DNA of 45,532 nucleotides from an uncultured Pelagibacteraceae bacterium (GCA_902518595.1 CABYGR010000005.1:1-45532), one strand, 5' to 3'; counted from the first letter of the stretch, positions 26,091-35,995 are shown. Numbers and translations: made by a program. The notes: generated by a model not told the origin, from the sequence alone.

Positions 26091-26858
26091 ATGTTCCAAG
26101 ATTTTATAGAAATACTAATACTTTCAGCTATCCAAGGAATATCTGAGTTTTTACCAATCAGTTCATCAGCACATTTAATATTAATATCAAACTTTTACGA
26201 TTTTAGATCTAGTTCATTATTGATTGATATTAGTTTACATCTAGGATCTTTATTTGCGATAATATTTTATTTTAAAAATGAATTATTTGACCTTAAAAAT
26301 AATCAAAAAATTTTAATTCTTTTAATCATTGGCTCAATACCCCTTATCATTTTTGGGTACTTGCTATACACAACTGATCTAATCTATTTATTTAGAAATC
26401 CAAAGATTATTGCTTTTACAACTTTATTTTTTGGAATAATACTTTATTTTGCGGACCAAAGAAAAATTGAAAAAAATATTTCAGCAAATTTAAATTTTAG
26501 ATCAATATTGTTTATTGGTTTATTTCAGATACTTGCTTTAATTCCAGGTGTAAGTAGGGCAGGTATTACAATTACTGCTGCGAGATTTCTCAAATTTAAT
26601 AGAGTTGATGCTAGCAAAATTTCTTTTTTATTATCCATCCCTGCACTTACTGGTGCAAGTTTTCTAGAATTAAAGGATATAATTAATCATTCAATTGAAA
26701 TAAATTTAATTATATTTGTTGCAATTATATTATCATTTTTATTTTCTTTTATTACTGTTAAATTCTTTTTAAAATATATAGAAAAATTTTCATTAAATAT
26801 TTTTGTAATATACAGAATTATCGTTAGTTTAATTTTATTTAAATTAATTTATTTTTAA
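26091..26858 (+). CDS. uppP: Undecaprenyl-diphosphatase (UppP/BacA)
   Basis: SAIQGISEFLPISSSAHLIL and ALIPGVSRAGITITAARFL motifs; multi-TM. Confidence 0.94.
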   Translation: MFQDFIEILILSAIQGISEFLPISSSAHLILISNFYDFRSSSLLIDISLHLGSLFAIIFYFKNELFDLKNNQKILILLIIGSIPLIIFGYLLYTTDLIYLFRNPKIIAFTTLFFGIILYFADQRKIEKNISANLNFRSILFIGLFQILALIPGVSRAGITITAARFLKFNRVDASKISFLLSIPALTGASFLELKDIINHSIEINLIIFVAIILSFLFSFITVKFFLKYIEKFSLNIFVIYRIIVSLILFKLIYF

Positions 26859-27745
26859 GCTACCTTTTTTACCAAAGGCAATAACTGAGATAATAAAACA
26901 CCACATAAAATAAAAAAACATCCTAATAAATTATTAATGTTAAGTAATTGATTTAATAAAAACCAAGCTGCTATAGTTGCAAAAACACCTTCTAAAGAAA
27001 AAATTATAGCTGCTGGAGCAGGTGTAATATTTCTTTGAGCATATATTTGAAGTACAAAAGCAAGTCCTCCGGATAAAATACCGGCATATAAAATTGAATT
27101 TATTTCATTTAAAATGTTTTCAAAAATAAATTCTTCGTATATTGATCCGATGATAAAAGAAAATAAAGAAACAATTAAAGTTTGTGTAGCTCCAACTGTT
27201 AGTGGTAGATTATATTTTTTAACCATAAGTCCTGTAAAGATTATATGAGTGCTCCAAAATAAAGCTCCAAGTACAACTAGAGTGTCCCCAAGTCTAATTG
27301 TAGCATCTTGAAAATTTGTAAGCAAGTAACCTCCTATCACACATAAAAAAACTGAGGGCCAAACACTCCAATGGATAGACTCTCTTTTAAATATAAAAAT
27401 TATTATCGGTACCATTGGTACATAAAAAATTGTAAAAAAAGCTGCATTAGCAACATCTGTATAAAGAAGAGCGACTTGTTGGAGTGCTGATCCTAAAAAA
27501 AGGGATATACCTATTAAAAATGAAAGAATAAAAAATGTTTTTTTATCTATTCTAATTTCAGATTTTATTTTTTTTGCTTCAAACCAAAAAGCTAGAGGTA
27601 TTATAGCTAAAAAACCAACAAAAAATCTCACAGCATTAAAAGTAAAAGGGCCTATGTCATCCATTCCTGTATCCTGTGCTATAAATGTAGTGCCCCAAAT
27701 AAAAGTGCAAAGAAGAGCACTAAATAATGAAACAGTTTTGGACAT
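26855..27745 (-). CDS. DMT-family (EamA) transporter
   Basis: About ten hydrophobic segments, FIWGTTFIAQDTGMDDIGPFTFNAVRFFVGFLAIIPLA, duplicated EamA pattern. Confidence 0.85.
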   Translation of the reverse strand: MSKTVSLFSALLCTFIWGTTFIAQDTGMDDIGPFTFNAVRFFVGFLAIIPLAFWFEAKKIKSEIRIDKKTFFILSFLIGISLFLGSALQQVALLYTDVANAAFFTIFYVPMVPIIIFIFKRESIHWSVWPSVFLCVIGGYLLTNFQDATIRLGDTLVVLGALFWSTHIIFTGLMVKKYNLPLTVGATQTLIVSLFSFIIGSIYEEFIFENILNEINSILYAGILSGGLAFVLQIYAQRNITPAPAAIIFSLEGVFATIAAWFLLNQLLNINNLLGCFFILCGVLLSQLLPLVKKVA

Positions 27746-27751
27746 GATTTT

Positions 27752-28681
27752 TTATACAGCTAACTTATAAGCAAAATTTTTTCCTAAATTTTCTTTTAAT
27801 TCATTATTAAATCTAGATGCTTCTGCTCCATCTATTATCCTGTGATCATAAGAGAGTGACAATGGTAACATTATTCTGTTAACAAATTTTCCTTCTATAA
27901 AAACTTGCTTCCTTTGTGACTTTCCTATTCCTAAAATAGCAACCTCTGGAAAGTTAATAATTGGAGTGAAAAATGAACCACCTATTCCACCAAGACTTGT
28001 TATGGTCATTGATCCTCCAAATAATTCTTTTTTATCAATTTTAAGCTTTCTACATTTTTCACTCAATTCTTTGAGCTCATCAGCTATTAATGAAATATTC
28101 TTATTATTTACATTCCTAACTTTAGGCACCATTAAACCATTTTGTGTGTCTACCGCTATACCAATATGATAATATTTCTTTAAAGTCATTTTTCCTTTTT
28201 CAACTTCATCAATTGATGAATTAAAATTAGGAAATTTTTTTAATGATGCAACTAAAGCTTTAATAATAAAAGCTAATGGAGTTATTTTTTTTTTTTCACC
28301 TGTATAAATATCTGTAAGTGAAGTTCTAAATTCTTCCATTTCTGTGATGTCTGCCTCATCATGATTGGTAACATGGGGTATATTAGTCCATGAGTTCATT
28401 AAGTATCTAGAAGAAAGTTTTTTAACTCTTGGGATATCTTTTACTTCTATTTCTCCAAATTCTGAATGCAAATATTCTAATTTAATTTTTTGTTCATTTT
28501 TAATCTTAACTTCCTTATTTTGACTAGATTTATTAGAAACAAATAACTTAATATCACTCTCTGTAACTCTTCCGTTTCTTTCGTTACCTCGAACTTTATT
28601 AATATCAACTCCAAGTTCTCTTGCAAATTTTCTTACTTTTGGGGAAGCAGATACTATTGAATAAGTTTCATTTTCAGTCAT
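27752..28681 (-). CDS. aceF: Pyruvate dehydrogenase E2 (dihydrolipoamide acetyltransferase), short form lacking a lipoyl domain
   Basis: Starts in a peripheral subunit-binding domain (SASPKVRKFARELGVDINKVRGNERNGRVTESDIKLFV), then catalytic domain with LSYDHRIIDGAEASRF; no ExDKA/S lipoyl motif in its 309 aa. Confidence 0.9.
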   Translation of the reverse strand: MTENETYSIVSASPKVRKFARELGVDINKVRGNERNGRVTESDIKLFVSNKSSQNKEVKIKNEQKIKLEYLHSEFGEIEVKDIPRVKKLSSRYLMNSWTNIPHVTNHDEADITEMEEFRTSLTDIYTGEKKKITPLAFIIKALVASLKKFPNFNSSIDEVEKGKMTLKKYYHIGIAVDTQNGLMVPKVRNVNNKNISLIADELKELSEKCRKLKIDKKELFGGSMTITSLGGIGGSFFTPIINFPEVAILGIGKSQRKQVFIEGKFVNRIMLPLSLSYDHRIIDGAEASRFNNELKENLGKNFAYKLAV

Positions 28682-28682
28682 C

Positions 28683-31600
28683 TTATAATTTTGTAGGCAT
28701 TGGTTTTTCAGTGTCTATTTTATATTTTTTTATTGCATCTTTTGCATATTTTGATGTCAAAAGTTGTTCCTTGGCTAATATACTCAATCCATATGTAACA
28801 ATATGTTCTTTATCAACTTCAAAAAATTTTCTTAATTTGGTTCTTGTATCACTTCTTCCAAATCCATCTGTTCCTAAAGAATAAAAACTTTTATTAATAT
28901 AAGGTCTTATCTGATCTGAATTCATTCTCATATAATCTGAAGCTGCTAATATAGGACCTTCAGTATCTCCTAAACATTTTTCAACAAATGATTTTTTTTG
29001 ATCCTTATCTGGATTTAGAAGGTTATACCTTTCAATTTCTAACCCATTTCTTCTTAATTCGTTAAAACTTGTAACACTCCAGATTTCACTATCTATTTTA
29101 TATTCCTTCTGTAATATTTCTGCACCAGCTATCATTTCTCTAAGGATCGATCCTGAGCCAAGAAACTGAATTTTTGTTTTTTTGTATTTGTTAAATTCTT
29201 TAATCTTGTACATTCCATTTAAAATTCCTTCTTCGCATTTTTTATCTTTTGGCATTTCAGGATGTGGGTAATTTTCGTTCATTGTTGTAATGTAATAAAA
29301 AATATTCTCATTTTTTTCATGCATTCTTCTTAATCCTTCTCTAAAAATAACAGCAAGTTCATAATGAAAAGTTGGATCATAAGAGACACAATTGGGAATA
29401 GTTGATGCCATCAAGTGACTGTGACCATCTTGATGTTGTAATCCCTCACCAGCTAATGTTGTTCTGCCAGCAGTTGCTCCAATTAAAAAACCCCGAGATT
29501 GACTATCTGCTCCTGCCCAAGCAAAATCACCGATCCTTTGAAAACCAAACATAGAATAAAATAAATAAATAGGTATCATTTCTATATCATGATTGGTGTA
29601 TGAGGTTCCTGCTGCAATCCAAGATGACATTGCTCCTGCCTCAGTTATTCCTTCTTCTAAAACTTGACCACTTTTTTCTTCTCTATAGGAACTCAGTTGA
29701 GCAGCATCTTCTGGTTCATACTTTTGGCCTTCATGAGCATATATTCCAATTTTTTGAAAAAATCCTTCCATACCAAATGTTCTTGCCTCATCAGGAATAA
29801 TAGGAACTAATCTTTGTGCTAAATTTTTATCTCTAAGTAAATTTGTTAACATTCTTACTAAAGCCATTGTAGTAGACATTTCCTTTTTTCCTGTGGACTC
29901 TTTCATATTATCAAAAATATTTTTTGGTGGTGCTTTGATAGGTTTAGCATATGTAGTTCTTTCTGGAATAAATCCGCCAAGTTGAAGTCTTCTCTCTTTA
30001 ATGTACTTTATCTCTGGTGAATTTTGATCAGGTTTATAATATTCAATATTTCTTACTTGATCATCGTTTAATGGAACATCAAATCTATCTCTGTAATACA
30101 TTAAATCATCTATATCTAATTTTTTAGTTTGATGAGTAGTATTTACACTTTCTCCACTTTTTCCCATGCCATAACCTTTAATAGTTTTAGCAATTACAAC
30201 TGTTGGGCTTCCAATATTTTTTGAAGCCTTGTCGTAAGCTGCAAATACTTTATGGGGATCATGTCCACCTCTATTTAATCTCCAAATATCTTTATCAGAT
30301 AGGCTCGAAATTAAATTTTTAGTTTCTTGGTATTTACCAAAAAACTTTTCTCTAACATAAGCACCATCTCTTGCTTTCATTGCCTGATATTCACCATCCA
30401 CTGTTTCATTCATGGTTTTAACTAAATGTCCTGTTTTATCGTTTGCTAATAAAGAGTCCCAGTAAGATCCCCATATTACTTTAATTACATTCCACCCAGC
30501 ACCTCTAAAAATTCCCTCTAATTCTTGAATAATTTTTCCATTTCCTCTAACAGGACCATCTAACCTTTGTAAATTACAATTAACAACAAAAATTAAATTA
30601 TCTAATTTTTCTCTAGCTGCTAAACCAATAGCTCCTAAAGACTCAGGTTCATCCATTTCACCATCACCTAAGAATGCCCAAACTTTTCTTCCTTCATCTT
30701 TTATTAAACCTCTATTAATTAAATATTTCATATATCTTGCTTGATAAATTGCTAACATTGGACCTAAGCCCATAGATACTGTTGGGAATTGCCAAAAATT
30801 TGGCATTAACCATGGATGGGGATAAGATGATAGTCCCCCAGGATTTACTTCTTGTCTAAAACTATCCAATTGTTTTTCGCTAAGTCTTCCCTCTAGAAAA
30901 GCTCTTGCATACATTCCAGGCGCACTATGACCTTGGAAGTAAATTAAATCTCCCCCAAATTTATTATTTTTTGCTCTCCAAAAATGATTCATTCCGACAT
31001 CATATAGGGTTGCTGCAGATGCAAATGTTCCTATATGCCCTCCGAGCTCAGGAAACTTTTTATTAGCTCTGACTACCATTGCAGCTGCATTCCATCTTAT
31101 TAAAGATCTAATTCTTCTTTCAGTATTTTGGTCTCCATTAGATTTTTTTTCCTCACTAACAGGTATTGTGTTTATATATGGAGTATTTTGCGTATATGGA
31201 ATATTTGCACCTTCTTTATAAGCTTTGTTAATTAATTCCTTAATAAGATAATGAGCTCTCTGGTTACCATCTTTTTCAATAACAGATGACAATGATTCTA
31301 ACCATTCACTAGTTTCTAGAGGATCAATATCACCCTTATTTACTACCTGAATTATTTCAGATTTTTTTTCTCTTGCTTTTTCTGTCTCTTGTATGTTTCC
31401 AGTGGGTTTTTTTACTGATACTTTAGAAGCTTGTTCTTGAGAATTTTTTAAAGAAATCTCAGCTTCTTGAATTAAGTTTTCAGTATTTTTTGGAACTTCT
31501 TCTGAAGATGAAATGGCATCCTTTTTGCTTGATACTATTAAAAGCAAATCATCTTTCGAAACTTTATCTCCAACTTTTACCTCTATTTTTTCTATCTTAC

Positions 31601-31757
31601 CCTCAATAGTAGATGGAATTTCAACACTTGATTTATCACTTTCAATAGTAACTATAGGATCATTCTTTTTGATTTCTTGTCCTTCTTTAACTAAGAGTTC
31701 AATTACCTCAACATTTTCAAATTCACCAATATCAGGAACTAATAATTTTTCAGACAT
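28683..31757 (-). CDS. aceE: Pyruvate dehydrogenase E1 (homodimeric AceE type) with N-terminal lipoyl domain
   Basis: AceE hallmarks (RSLIRWNAAAMVVRANKKFPELGGHIGTFASAATLYDVGMNHFWRA, FLGDGEMDEPESLGAI, GLQHQDGHS). N-terminus MSEKLLVPDIGEFENVEVIELLVKEGQEIKKNDPIVTIESDKSSVEIPS is a lipoyl domain. Tracked ORF extends to 31808; MSEK at 31757 is the likelier start. Confidence 0.93.
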   Translation of the reverse strand: MSEKLLVPDIGEFENVEVIELLVKEGQEIKKNDPIVTIESDKSSVEIPSTIEGKIEKIEVKVGDKVSKDDLLLIVSSKKDAISSSEEVPKNTENLIQEAEISLKNSQEQASKVSVKKPTGNIQETEKAREKKSEIIQVVNKGDIDPLETSEWLESLSSVIEKDGNQRAHYLIKELINKAYKEGANIPYTQNTPYINTIPVSEEKKSNGDQNTERRIRSLIRWNAAAMVVRANKKFPELGGHIGTFASAATLYDVGMNHFWRAKNNKFGGDLIYFQGHSAPGMYARAFLEGRLSEKQLDSFRQEVNPGGLSSYPHPWLMPNFWQFPTVSMGLGPMLAIYQARYMKYLINRGLIKDEGRKVWAFLGDGEMDEPESLGAIGLAAREKLDNLIFVVNCNLQRLDGPVRGNGKIIQELEGIFRGAGWNVIKVIWGSYWDSLLANDKTGHLVKTMNETVDGEYQAMKARDGAYVREKFFGKYQETKNLISSLSDKDIWRLNRGGHDPHKVFAAYDKASKNIGSPTVVIAKTIKGYGMGKSGESVNTTHQTKKLDIDDLMYYRDRFDVPLNDDQVRNIEYYKPDQNSPEIKYIKERRLQLGGFIPERTTYAKPIKAPPKNIFDNMKESTGKKEMSTTMALVRMLTNLLRDKNLAQRLVPIIPDEARTFGMEGFFQKIGIYAHEGQKYEPEDAAQLSSYREEKSGQVLEEGITEAGAMSSWIAAGTSYTNHDIEMIPIYLFYSMFGFQRIGDFAWAGADSQSRGFLIGATAGRTTLAGEGLQHQDGHSHLMASTIPNCVSYDPTFHYELAVIFREGLRRMHEKNENIFYYITTMNENYPHPEMPKDKKCEEGILNGMYKIKEFNKYKKTKIQFLGSGSILREMIAGAEILQKEYKIDSEIWSVTSFNELRRNGLEIERYNLLNPDKDQKKSFVEKCLGDTEGPILAASDYMRMNSDQIRPYINKSFYSLGTDGFGRSDTRTKLRKFFEVDKEHIVTYGLSILAKEQLLTSKYAKDAIKKYKIDTEKPMPTKL

Positions 31758-31852
31758 TTGTTTATATTTATACACCATAAAACTATAGTAAATTGCAAAT
31801 TTTAACACATTCTGATCAATTTTTGGACATTCTTAAATTGTAACTTATTCAA

Positions 31853-31969
31853 ATGTTTAAAAAGTTATTAAATGTGCTCATCCAACCAAAAGTGAGTACT
31901 TATCTAGATGCTAGAACTTGGATACAAATGATTTTGTTAGAAGAGAAATATAGGAAAATTAATTCTTAA
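31853..31969 (+). CDS. Possible small ORF, 38 aa (MFKKLLNVLIQPKVSTYLDARTWIQMILLEEKYRKINS)
   Basis: Read directly from sequence, not in the ORF track; mixed, protein-like composition; fills most of the aceE/thiolase gap. No clear SD. Confidence 0.3.
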   Translation: MFKKLLNVLIQPKVSTYLDARTWIQMILLEEKYRKINS

Positions 31970-33162
31970 TTTCTCTCAATACATAAGGCTATACCCATTC
32001 CTCCGCCTATACAAAGTGTGGCACAGCCTTTCTTTTTATTTTGCTTTTTCATTTCATGTAAAAGAGTAACTAATATTCTTGCTCCTGATGCCCCAATTGG
32101 ATGACCAAGAGCTATAGCTCCTCCATTTACATTTACTTTATCCTCATCAATATTTAAATCCCGAATTACAGCAATACTTTGAGCTGCAAAAGCTTCATTA
32201 ATTTCAAAAAGATCTATATCCTCTAATTTCCAATTTGCTTTTTTTAAGGCTTCTTTAACTGCCCCTATAGGTCCTAATCCCATTAGTGATGGCTCAACTC
32301 CAACTGAGGCCCATGATACTATTTTGGCCAATGGTTTAATCGATTTTTTTTTAGCTTCTTCCAATTCTGATAATAATAAAACTGCTGCTCCATCATTAAT
32401 TCCAGAAGAGTTTCCTGGAGTAACTGTTCCATTTTCTCTAAAAACAGTTTCTAATTTTTTAAGATCTTCAATCTTTAAATTTTTTCTAGGGTGCTCATCT
32501 TTATCTAATAAGTGGTTATCTATATTAATTTCAACTAATTCATCTTTAAATTTATTCTGTTCTAAAGCCAGTTGAGCTTTGGCTTGAGATTTTAATGCAA
32601 AATCATCTTGCTCATCTTTGGAAATTTCATATTTCTCAGCAATATTTTCTGCCGTAACTCCCATATGATAATTATTGAATGCATCAATTAAGCCATCATA
32701 AATCATTGTATCAATCAATTTTTCTTCTGATATTTTTTTGTCTTTTCTATAAAATAAAGAATGAGGTGCTATTGACATATTTTCCTGACCTCCTGAAATA
32801 ATATTTTTAGCATCTCCTAATTTAATTGATTGATAGCCAGAAATTACTGATCTTAAACCAGATCCACATACCTGATTAATTAAAAATGCTGGAATAGATT
32901 TTGACAAACCTGCATTAATAGAAGCTTGTCGAGCAGGATTTTGACCACAACCAGCTGTTAAAACTTGCCCTAAAATTACTTCATCAATTTCATCAATATT
33001 AATTTCTGATCTTTTTATAATTTCTTTAATTACTATTGCACCAAGCTTGTGAGCTTTAATATCTTTTAGTGACCCCTTGTAAGATCCTATAGGAGTCCTT
33101 ATGGCATCAACAATTACAACTTCTTTATGTGTATTTCTCATTTTAGAAAGTGTTTTAAACAA
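31966..33162 (-). CDS. Acetyl-CoA C-acetyltransferase (thiolase)
   Basis: VIVDAIRTPIGSYKGSLKDI, NQVCGSGLRSV, NVNGGAIALGHPIGASGARILVTLLHEM, CIGGGMGIAL. Confidence 0.94.
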   Translation of the reverse strand: MFKTLSKMRNTHKEVVIVDAIRTPIGSYKGSLKDIKAHKLGAIVIKEIIKRSEINIDEIDEVILGQVLTAGCGQNPARQASINAGLSKSIPAFLINQVCGSGLRSVISGYQSIKLGDAKNIISGGQENMSIAPHSLFYRKDKKISEEKLIDTMIYDGLIDAFNNYHMGVTAENIAEKYEISKDEQDDFALKSQAKAQLALEQNKFKDELVEINIDNHLLDKDEHPRKNLKIEDLKKLETVFRENGTVTPGNSSGINDGAAVLLLSELEEAKKKSIKPLAKIVSWASVGVEPSLMGLGPIGAVKEALKKANWKLEDIDLFEINEAFAAQSIAVIRDLNIDEDKVNVNGGAIALGHPIGASGARILVTLLHEMKKQNKKKGCATLCIGGGMGIALCIERN

Positions 33163-33211
33163 GATATCTTAAAAAATGATAATACTATATAATAAAAAAA
33201 AATAACAATAA

Positions 33212-33288
33212 GCGCCTGTAGCTCAATTGGATAGAGCGCTTGGCTACGGACCAGGAGGTTCTGGGTTCGACTCCTAGCAGGCGCACCA
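33212..33288 (+). tRNA. tRNA-Arg(ACG)
   Basis: gcgcctgtagctcaattggatagagcgcttggctacggaccaggaggttctgggttcgactcctagcaggcgcacca; anticodon loop CTACGGA, encoded CCA. Confidence 0.96.
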
Positions 33289-33303
33289 ATATATTTTGTA
33301 AAC

Positions 33304-34182
33304 TTAAAACTTCCCTGTTTTTTTAACAAATTTAAAATATGCTAATGTTTTTGAAAAATAATATACACTTTTTTCAAATCTCAAAATTAATAAATTTAAA
33401 AAAATTTTTACAATATATTTATAAAATTTTTTTTTAATCTCTTTTAGTTTGCTATTGTTAATATCATTTTTATAATAATAATATAGTTCATCAAAAGTAA
33501 AATGGTAGTTTCTAAAAAAAATTTTTTTTAATTTATTATCTATTTTTAAATTGCCATGAACATGCTTTGCTTTTGAATTATAAACTTGTATTACGGATTT
33601 TTTGTTTTGTCTTATTCTTCTACATAATTCATCATCCATAAAATATATAAAAAAATTTTTATCTATAGATCCAATTTTCTTAATTTCTTCAACATTAAAT
33701 AAGACAGCAGTTGTTATTACTGACTCTACGCATGCATCACCCTCTAACTTAAGTGGTGAAGATTTGTCACCGTTCTCTGGTAACAGGCCACCATTATAAG
33801 TTAAATTATCTTTTTCATCATAAAACGTAGGAGATGTTAAATAACAATCTTTATATTTGTTTTTGGCTTCTAAAAGTAAAAAAATGTTTTCTTCACTAAT
33901 AAGACAATCTGCAGTCAAAAAAAAAATATACTCAGTTTCACATTCATTTATTCCTTGATATGCAGCTGATGCGAAACCTATGTTTTTTTCATTTAATATA
34001 TATTTGTAAAAACTATGATTGGTATTTAATCTTTTTTTTAAATCTTTATCATTTGCATTGTCTATAATTATAGTTTTAAAATTTTTTATATTTCTTAAAC
34101 AACTAATAATGGTTTCAAATTTTTCTTTGTATAAAATTACAACAACTGTGATTTTTTCTTGATAATGATTTAATTTGTTCAT
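33304..34182 (-). CDS. Glycosyltransferase family 2 (rhamnosyltransferase-like)
   Basis: TVVVILYKEKFETIISCLRNIKNFKTIIIDNA; EKNIGFASAAYQGI; FFIYFMDDELCRRIRQ. Confidence 0.85.
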   Translation of the reverse strand: MNKLNHYQEKITVVVILYKEKFETIISCLRNIKNFKTIIIDNANDKDLKKRLNTNHSFYKYILNEKNIGFASAAYQGINECETEYIFFLTADCLISEENIFLLLEAKNKYKDCYLTSPTFYDEKDNLTYNGGLLPENGDKSSPLKLEGDACVESVITTAVLFNVEEIKKIGSIDKNFFIYFMDDELCRRIRQNKKSVIQVYNSKAKHVHGNLKIDNKLKKIFFRNYHFTFDELYYYYKNDINNSKLKEIKKKFYKYIVKIFLNLLILRFEKSVYYFSKTLAYFKFVKKTGKF

Positions 34183-34310
34183 CTATGATTATTATTTCAT
34201 TATTTTTTTAATATTCTGTTGGAGATTAATTTTATTTTATTTAGTTTAAAAAATTGAGTTATTAAATCATTTGATATCTGCATATTAATATTATAGTTAT
34301 CAAAATTATT

Positions 34311-35453
34311 ATGAAATTTAACGATAAAACATTCTTAAAGGAAAAAAACAAAATACTTATGTTTTATCCTTATATTTCATCAAAATCTGTAAAAAATGTT
34401 GGCAAAACAATTAAATCAAGATGGATAGGCCAAGGTCCAAAGGTTGAATTGCTTGAAAAAAAATTTTCAAATAAATTTTTAAACAATAAATATGCGTTAG
34501 CAACCGGATCTGGAACTGATGCACTGCATCTATCTTATATACTATCAAAAATTAAAAAAGATGATGAGGTAATTGTGCCAATATTTACATGTACTGCTAC
34601 AAATATTCCTTTGCTTTATATTGGTGCTAAAATTGTTTTTGCAGATATAGATCCCAACAGCATGAATATTTGTACTAAATCAGTTGAAAAACTTATAACT
34701 AAAAAAACTAAAGCAGTGGTTTGTGTACATTATGGTGGACTTCCATGTGATATGAGTGAGTTAAAAAGAATTTCAAAAAAACATAATTTGATATTAATAG
34801 AAGATGTTGCTCAAGCTATAGGAGCAAAATATAAAAATAAAAATGTTGGAACTTTTGGAAATTTTTCTACATTTAGTTTTCAAGCTATAAAACATATCAC
34901 TACTGGTGATGGTGGCTTGTTAACTGTTAAAAATAAAGATGATTATATCAAAGCTAAAAGAATAAGGTGGTTTGGAATAGACAGGGATAAAAAATATAAA
35001 GGTACTTGGTCAAATGATATTTTTGAAATAGGATACAAATATCAAATGACAGATATATCTGCAACACTTGGTCTAGACTCACTTTCTGAAATAAATGATA
35101 TAATTAAGTATAGAAGAAAATTATATTTTAGATATTTACAAAATTTTTCTAAAAACTCAAAGATTAAAGTAATTGATGACTTTAATAATAATAAATTCCA
35201 TGCAGCATGGTTGATTACTATAGCAATAGAAAATAAAGATTATTTACAAAAAAAATTAAATTCTAAAAATATAGAAGCTAATCAGGTTCATTTTAGAAAT
35301 GATAAGTATACAATTTTTAAAAAATTTGCAAAAAATAAAAAATTTAAAAATATGGATTATTTAGAGGATAAATATTTAGTTTTACCTTTACACCACAAAT
35401 TAAAAATTCGTGATATAGATCATATTTGTAATATAGTTAATAAAAATACTTAA
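34311..35453 (+). CDS. DegT/DnrJ/EryC1/StrS-family sugar aminotransferase
   Basis: ALATGSGTDALHLSYIL, VHYGGLPCDMSEL, LIEDVAQAIGAKYKNKNVGTFGNFSTFSFQAIKHITTGDGGLL. Confidence 0.92.
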   Translation: MKFNDKTFLKEKNKILMFYPYISSKSVKNVGKTIKSRWIGQGPKVELLEKKFSNKFLNNKYALATGSGTDALHLSYILSKIKKDDEVIVPIFTCTATNIPLLYIGAKIVFADIDPNSMNICTKSVEKLITKKTKAVVCVHYGGLPCDMSELKRISKKHNLILIEDVAQAIGAKYKNKNVGTFGNFSTFSFQAIKHITTGDGGLLTVKNKDDYIKAKRIRWFGIDRDKKYKGTWSNDIFEIGYKYQMTDISATLGLDSLSEINDIIKYRRKLYFRYLQNFSKNSKIKVIDDFNNNKFHAAWLITIAIENKDYLQKKLNSKNIEANQVHFRNDKYTIFKKFAKNKKFKNMDYLEDKYLVLPLHHKLKIRDIDHICNIVNKNT

Positions 35454-35480
35454 TAATTTTAATGTTAAGTTTAAAATAAA

Positions 35481-35564
35481 ATGAAATTTTCAATACAAAA
35501 TTCAGTAGTAATATTTTTTGCTTTTATATTTTTATTCTTATTAATTTTAACTTTAGTATTATAA
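35481..35564 (+). CDS. Possible 27-aa single-TM peptide (MKFSIQNSVVIFFAFIFLFLLILTLVL)
   Basis: ATG...TAA ORF read from sequence, ends 5 nt before the thioesterase ATG; short polar N-terminus then about 20 hydrophobic residues. No clear SD. Confidence 0.35.
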   Translation: MKFSIQNSVVIFFAFIFLFLLILTLVL

Positions 35565-35569
35565 AAAAT

Positions 35570-35995
35570 ATGTCAAAAGAATTTGAACAAATAAGTTTAA
35601 AACCAGGTTTTATGAAACACAATGGAGGTATTTTATTTAGAAACATCTCAGAAAATGAATATGAATTCAAATCTATAATAAACGAAAATCATCTAAATGC
35701 TGCAGGAATTACACATGGAGGATATTTATCAGCTTTAGTGGATGCAGGAGCAGGAACAGCCGCACATAGGTCGGCTGAAAATGCACCATGTGTAACAATA
35801 TCATTAGACTTAAAATTTATCGGTGTATCAAAAGTAGGGGATGAAATTATTGGAAAAGTAAAAATTCTTAAAAAAACTAAAACACTTGTATTTCTATTCT
35901 GTGAGTTGAGAAGCAATAATAAGATAATTACTTCAGCTTCTGGGGTTTGGAAAATTATAAATATAAAATCATCAAAATTAGGACAAGGCGGTTAG
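35570..35995 (+). CDS. PaaI-type hotdog-fold thioesterase
   Basis: NHLNAAGITHGGYLSALVDAGAGTAAHRSA...CVTISLDLKFIGVSKVGDEI. Confidence 0.85.
   Translation: MSKEFEQISLKPGFMKHNGGILFRNISENEYEFKSIINENHLNAAGITHGGYLSALVDAGAGTAAHRSAENAPCVTISLDLKFIGVSKVGDEIIGKVKILKKTKTLVFLFCELRSNNKIITSASGVWKIINIKSSKLGQGG

Noticed and set aside
28621-31788. Plus-strand ORFs (87, 66, 91 aa) within aceE
   Set aside because: Antisense to the PDH E1 gene; no independent support.
33138-33329. 63-aa minus-strand ORF (…APARSRTQNLLVRSQALYPIELQA…)
   Set aside because: It is the antisense of tRNA-Arg(ACG); a well-known spurious translation pattern.
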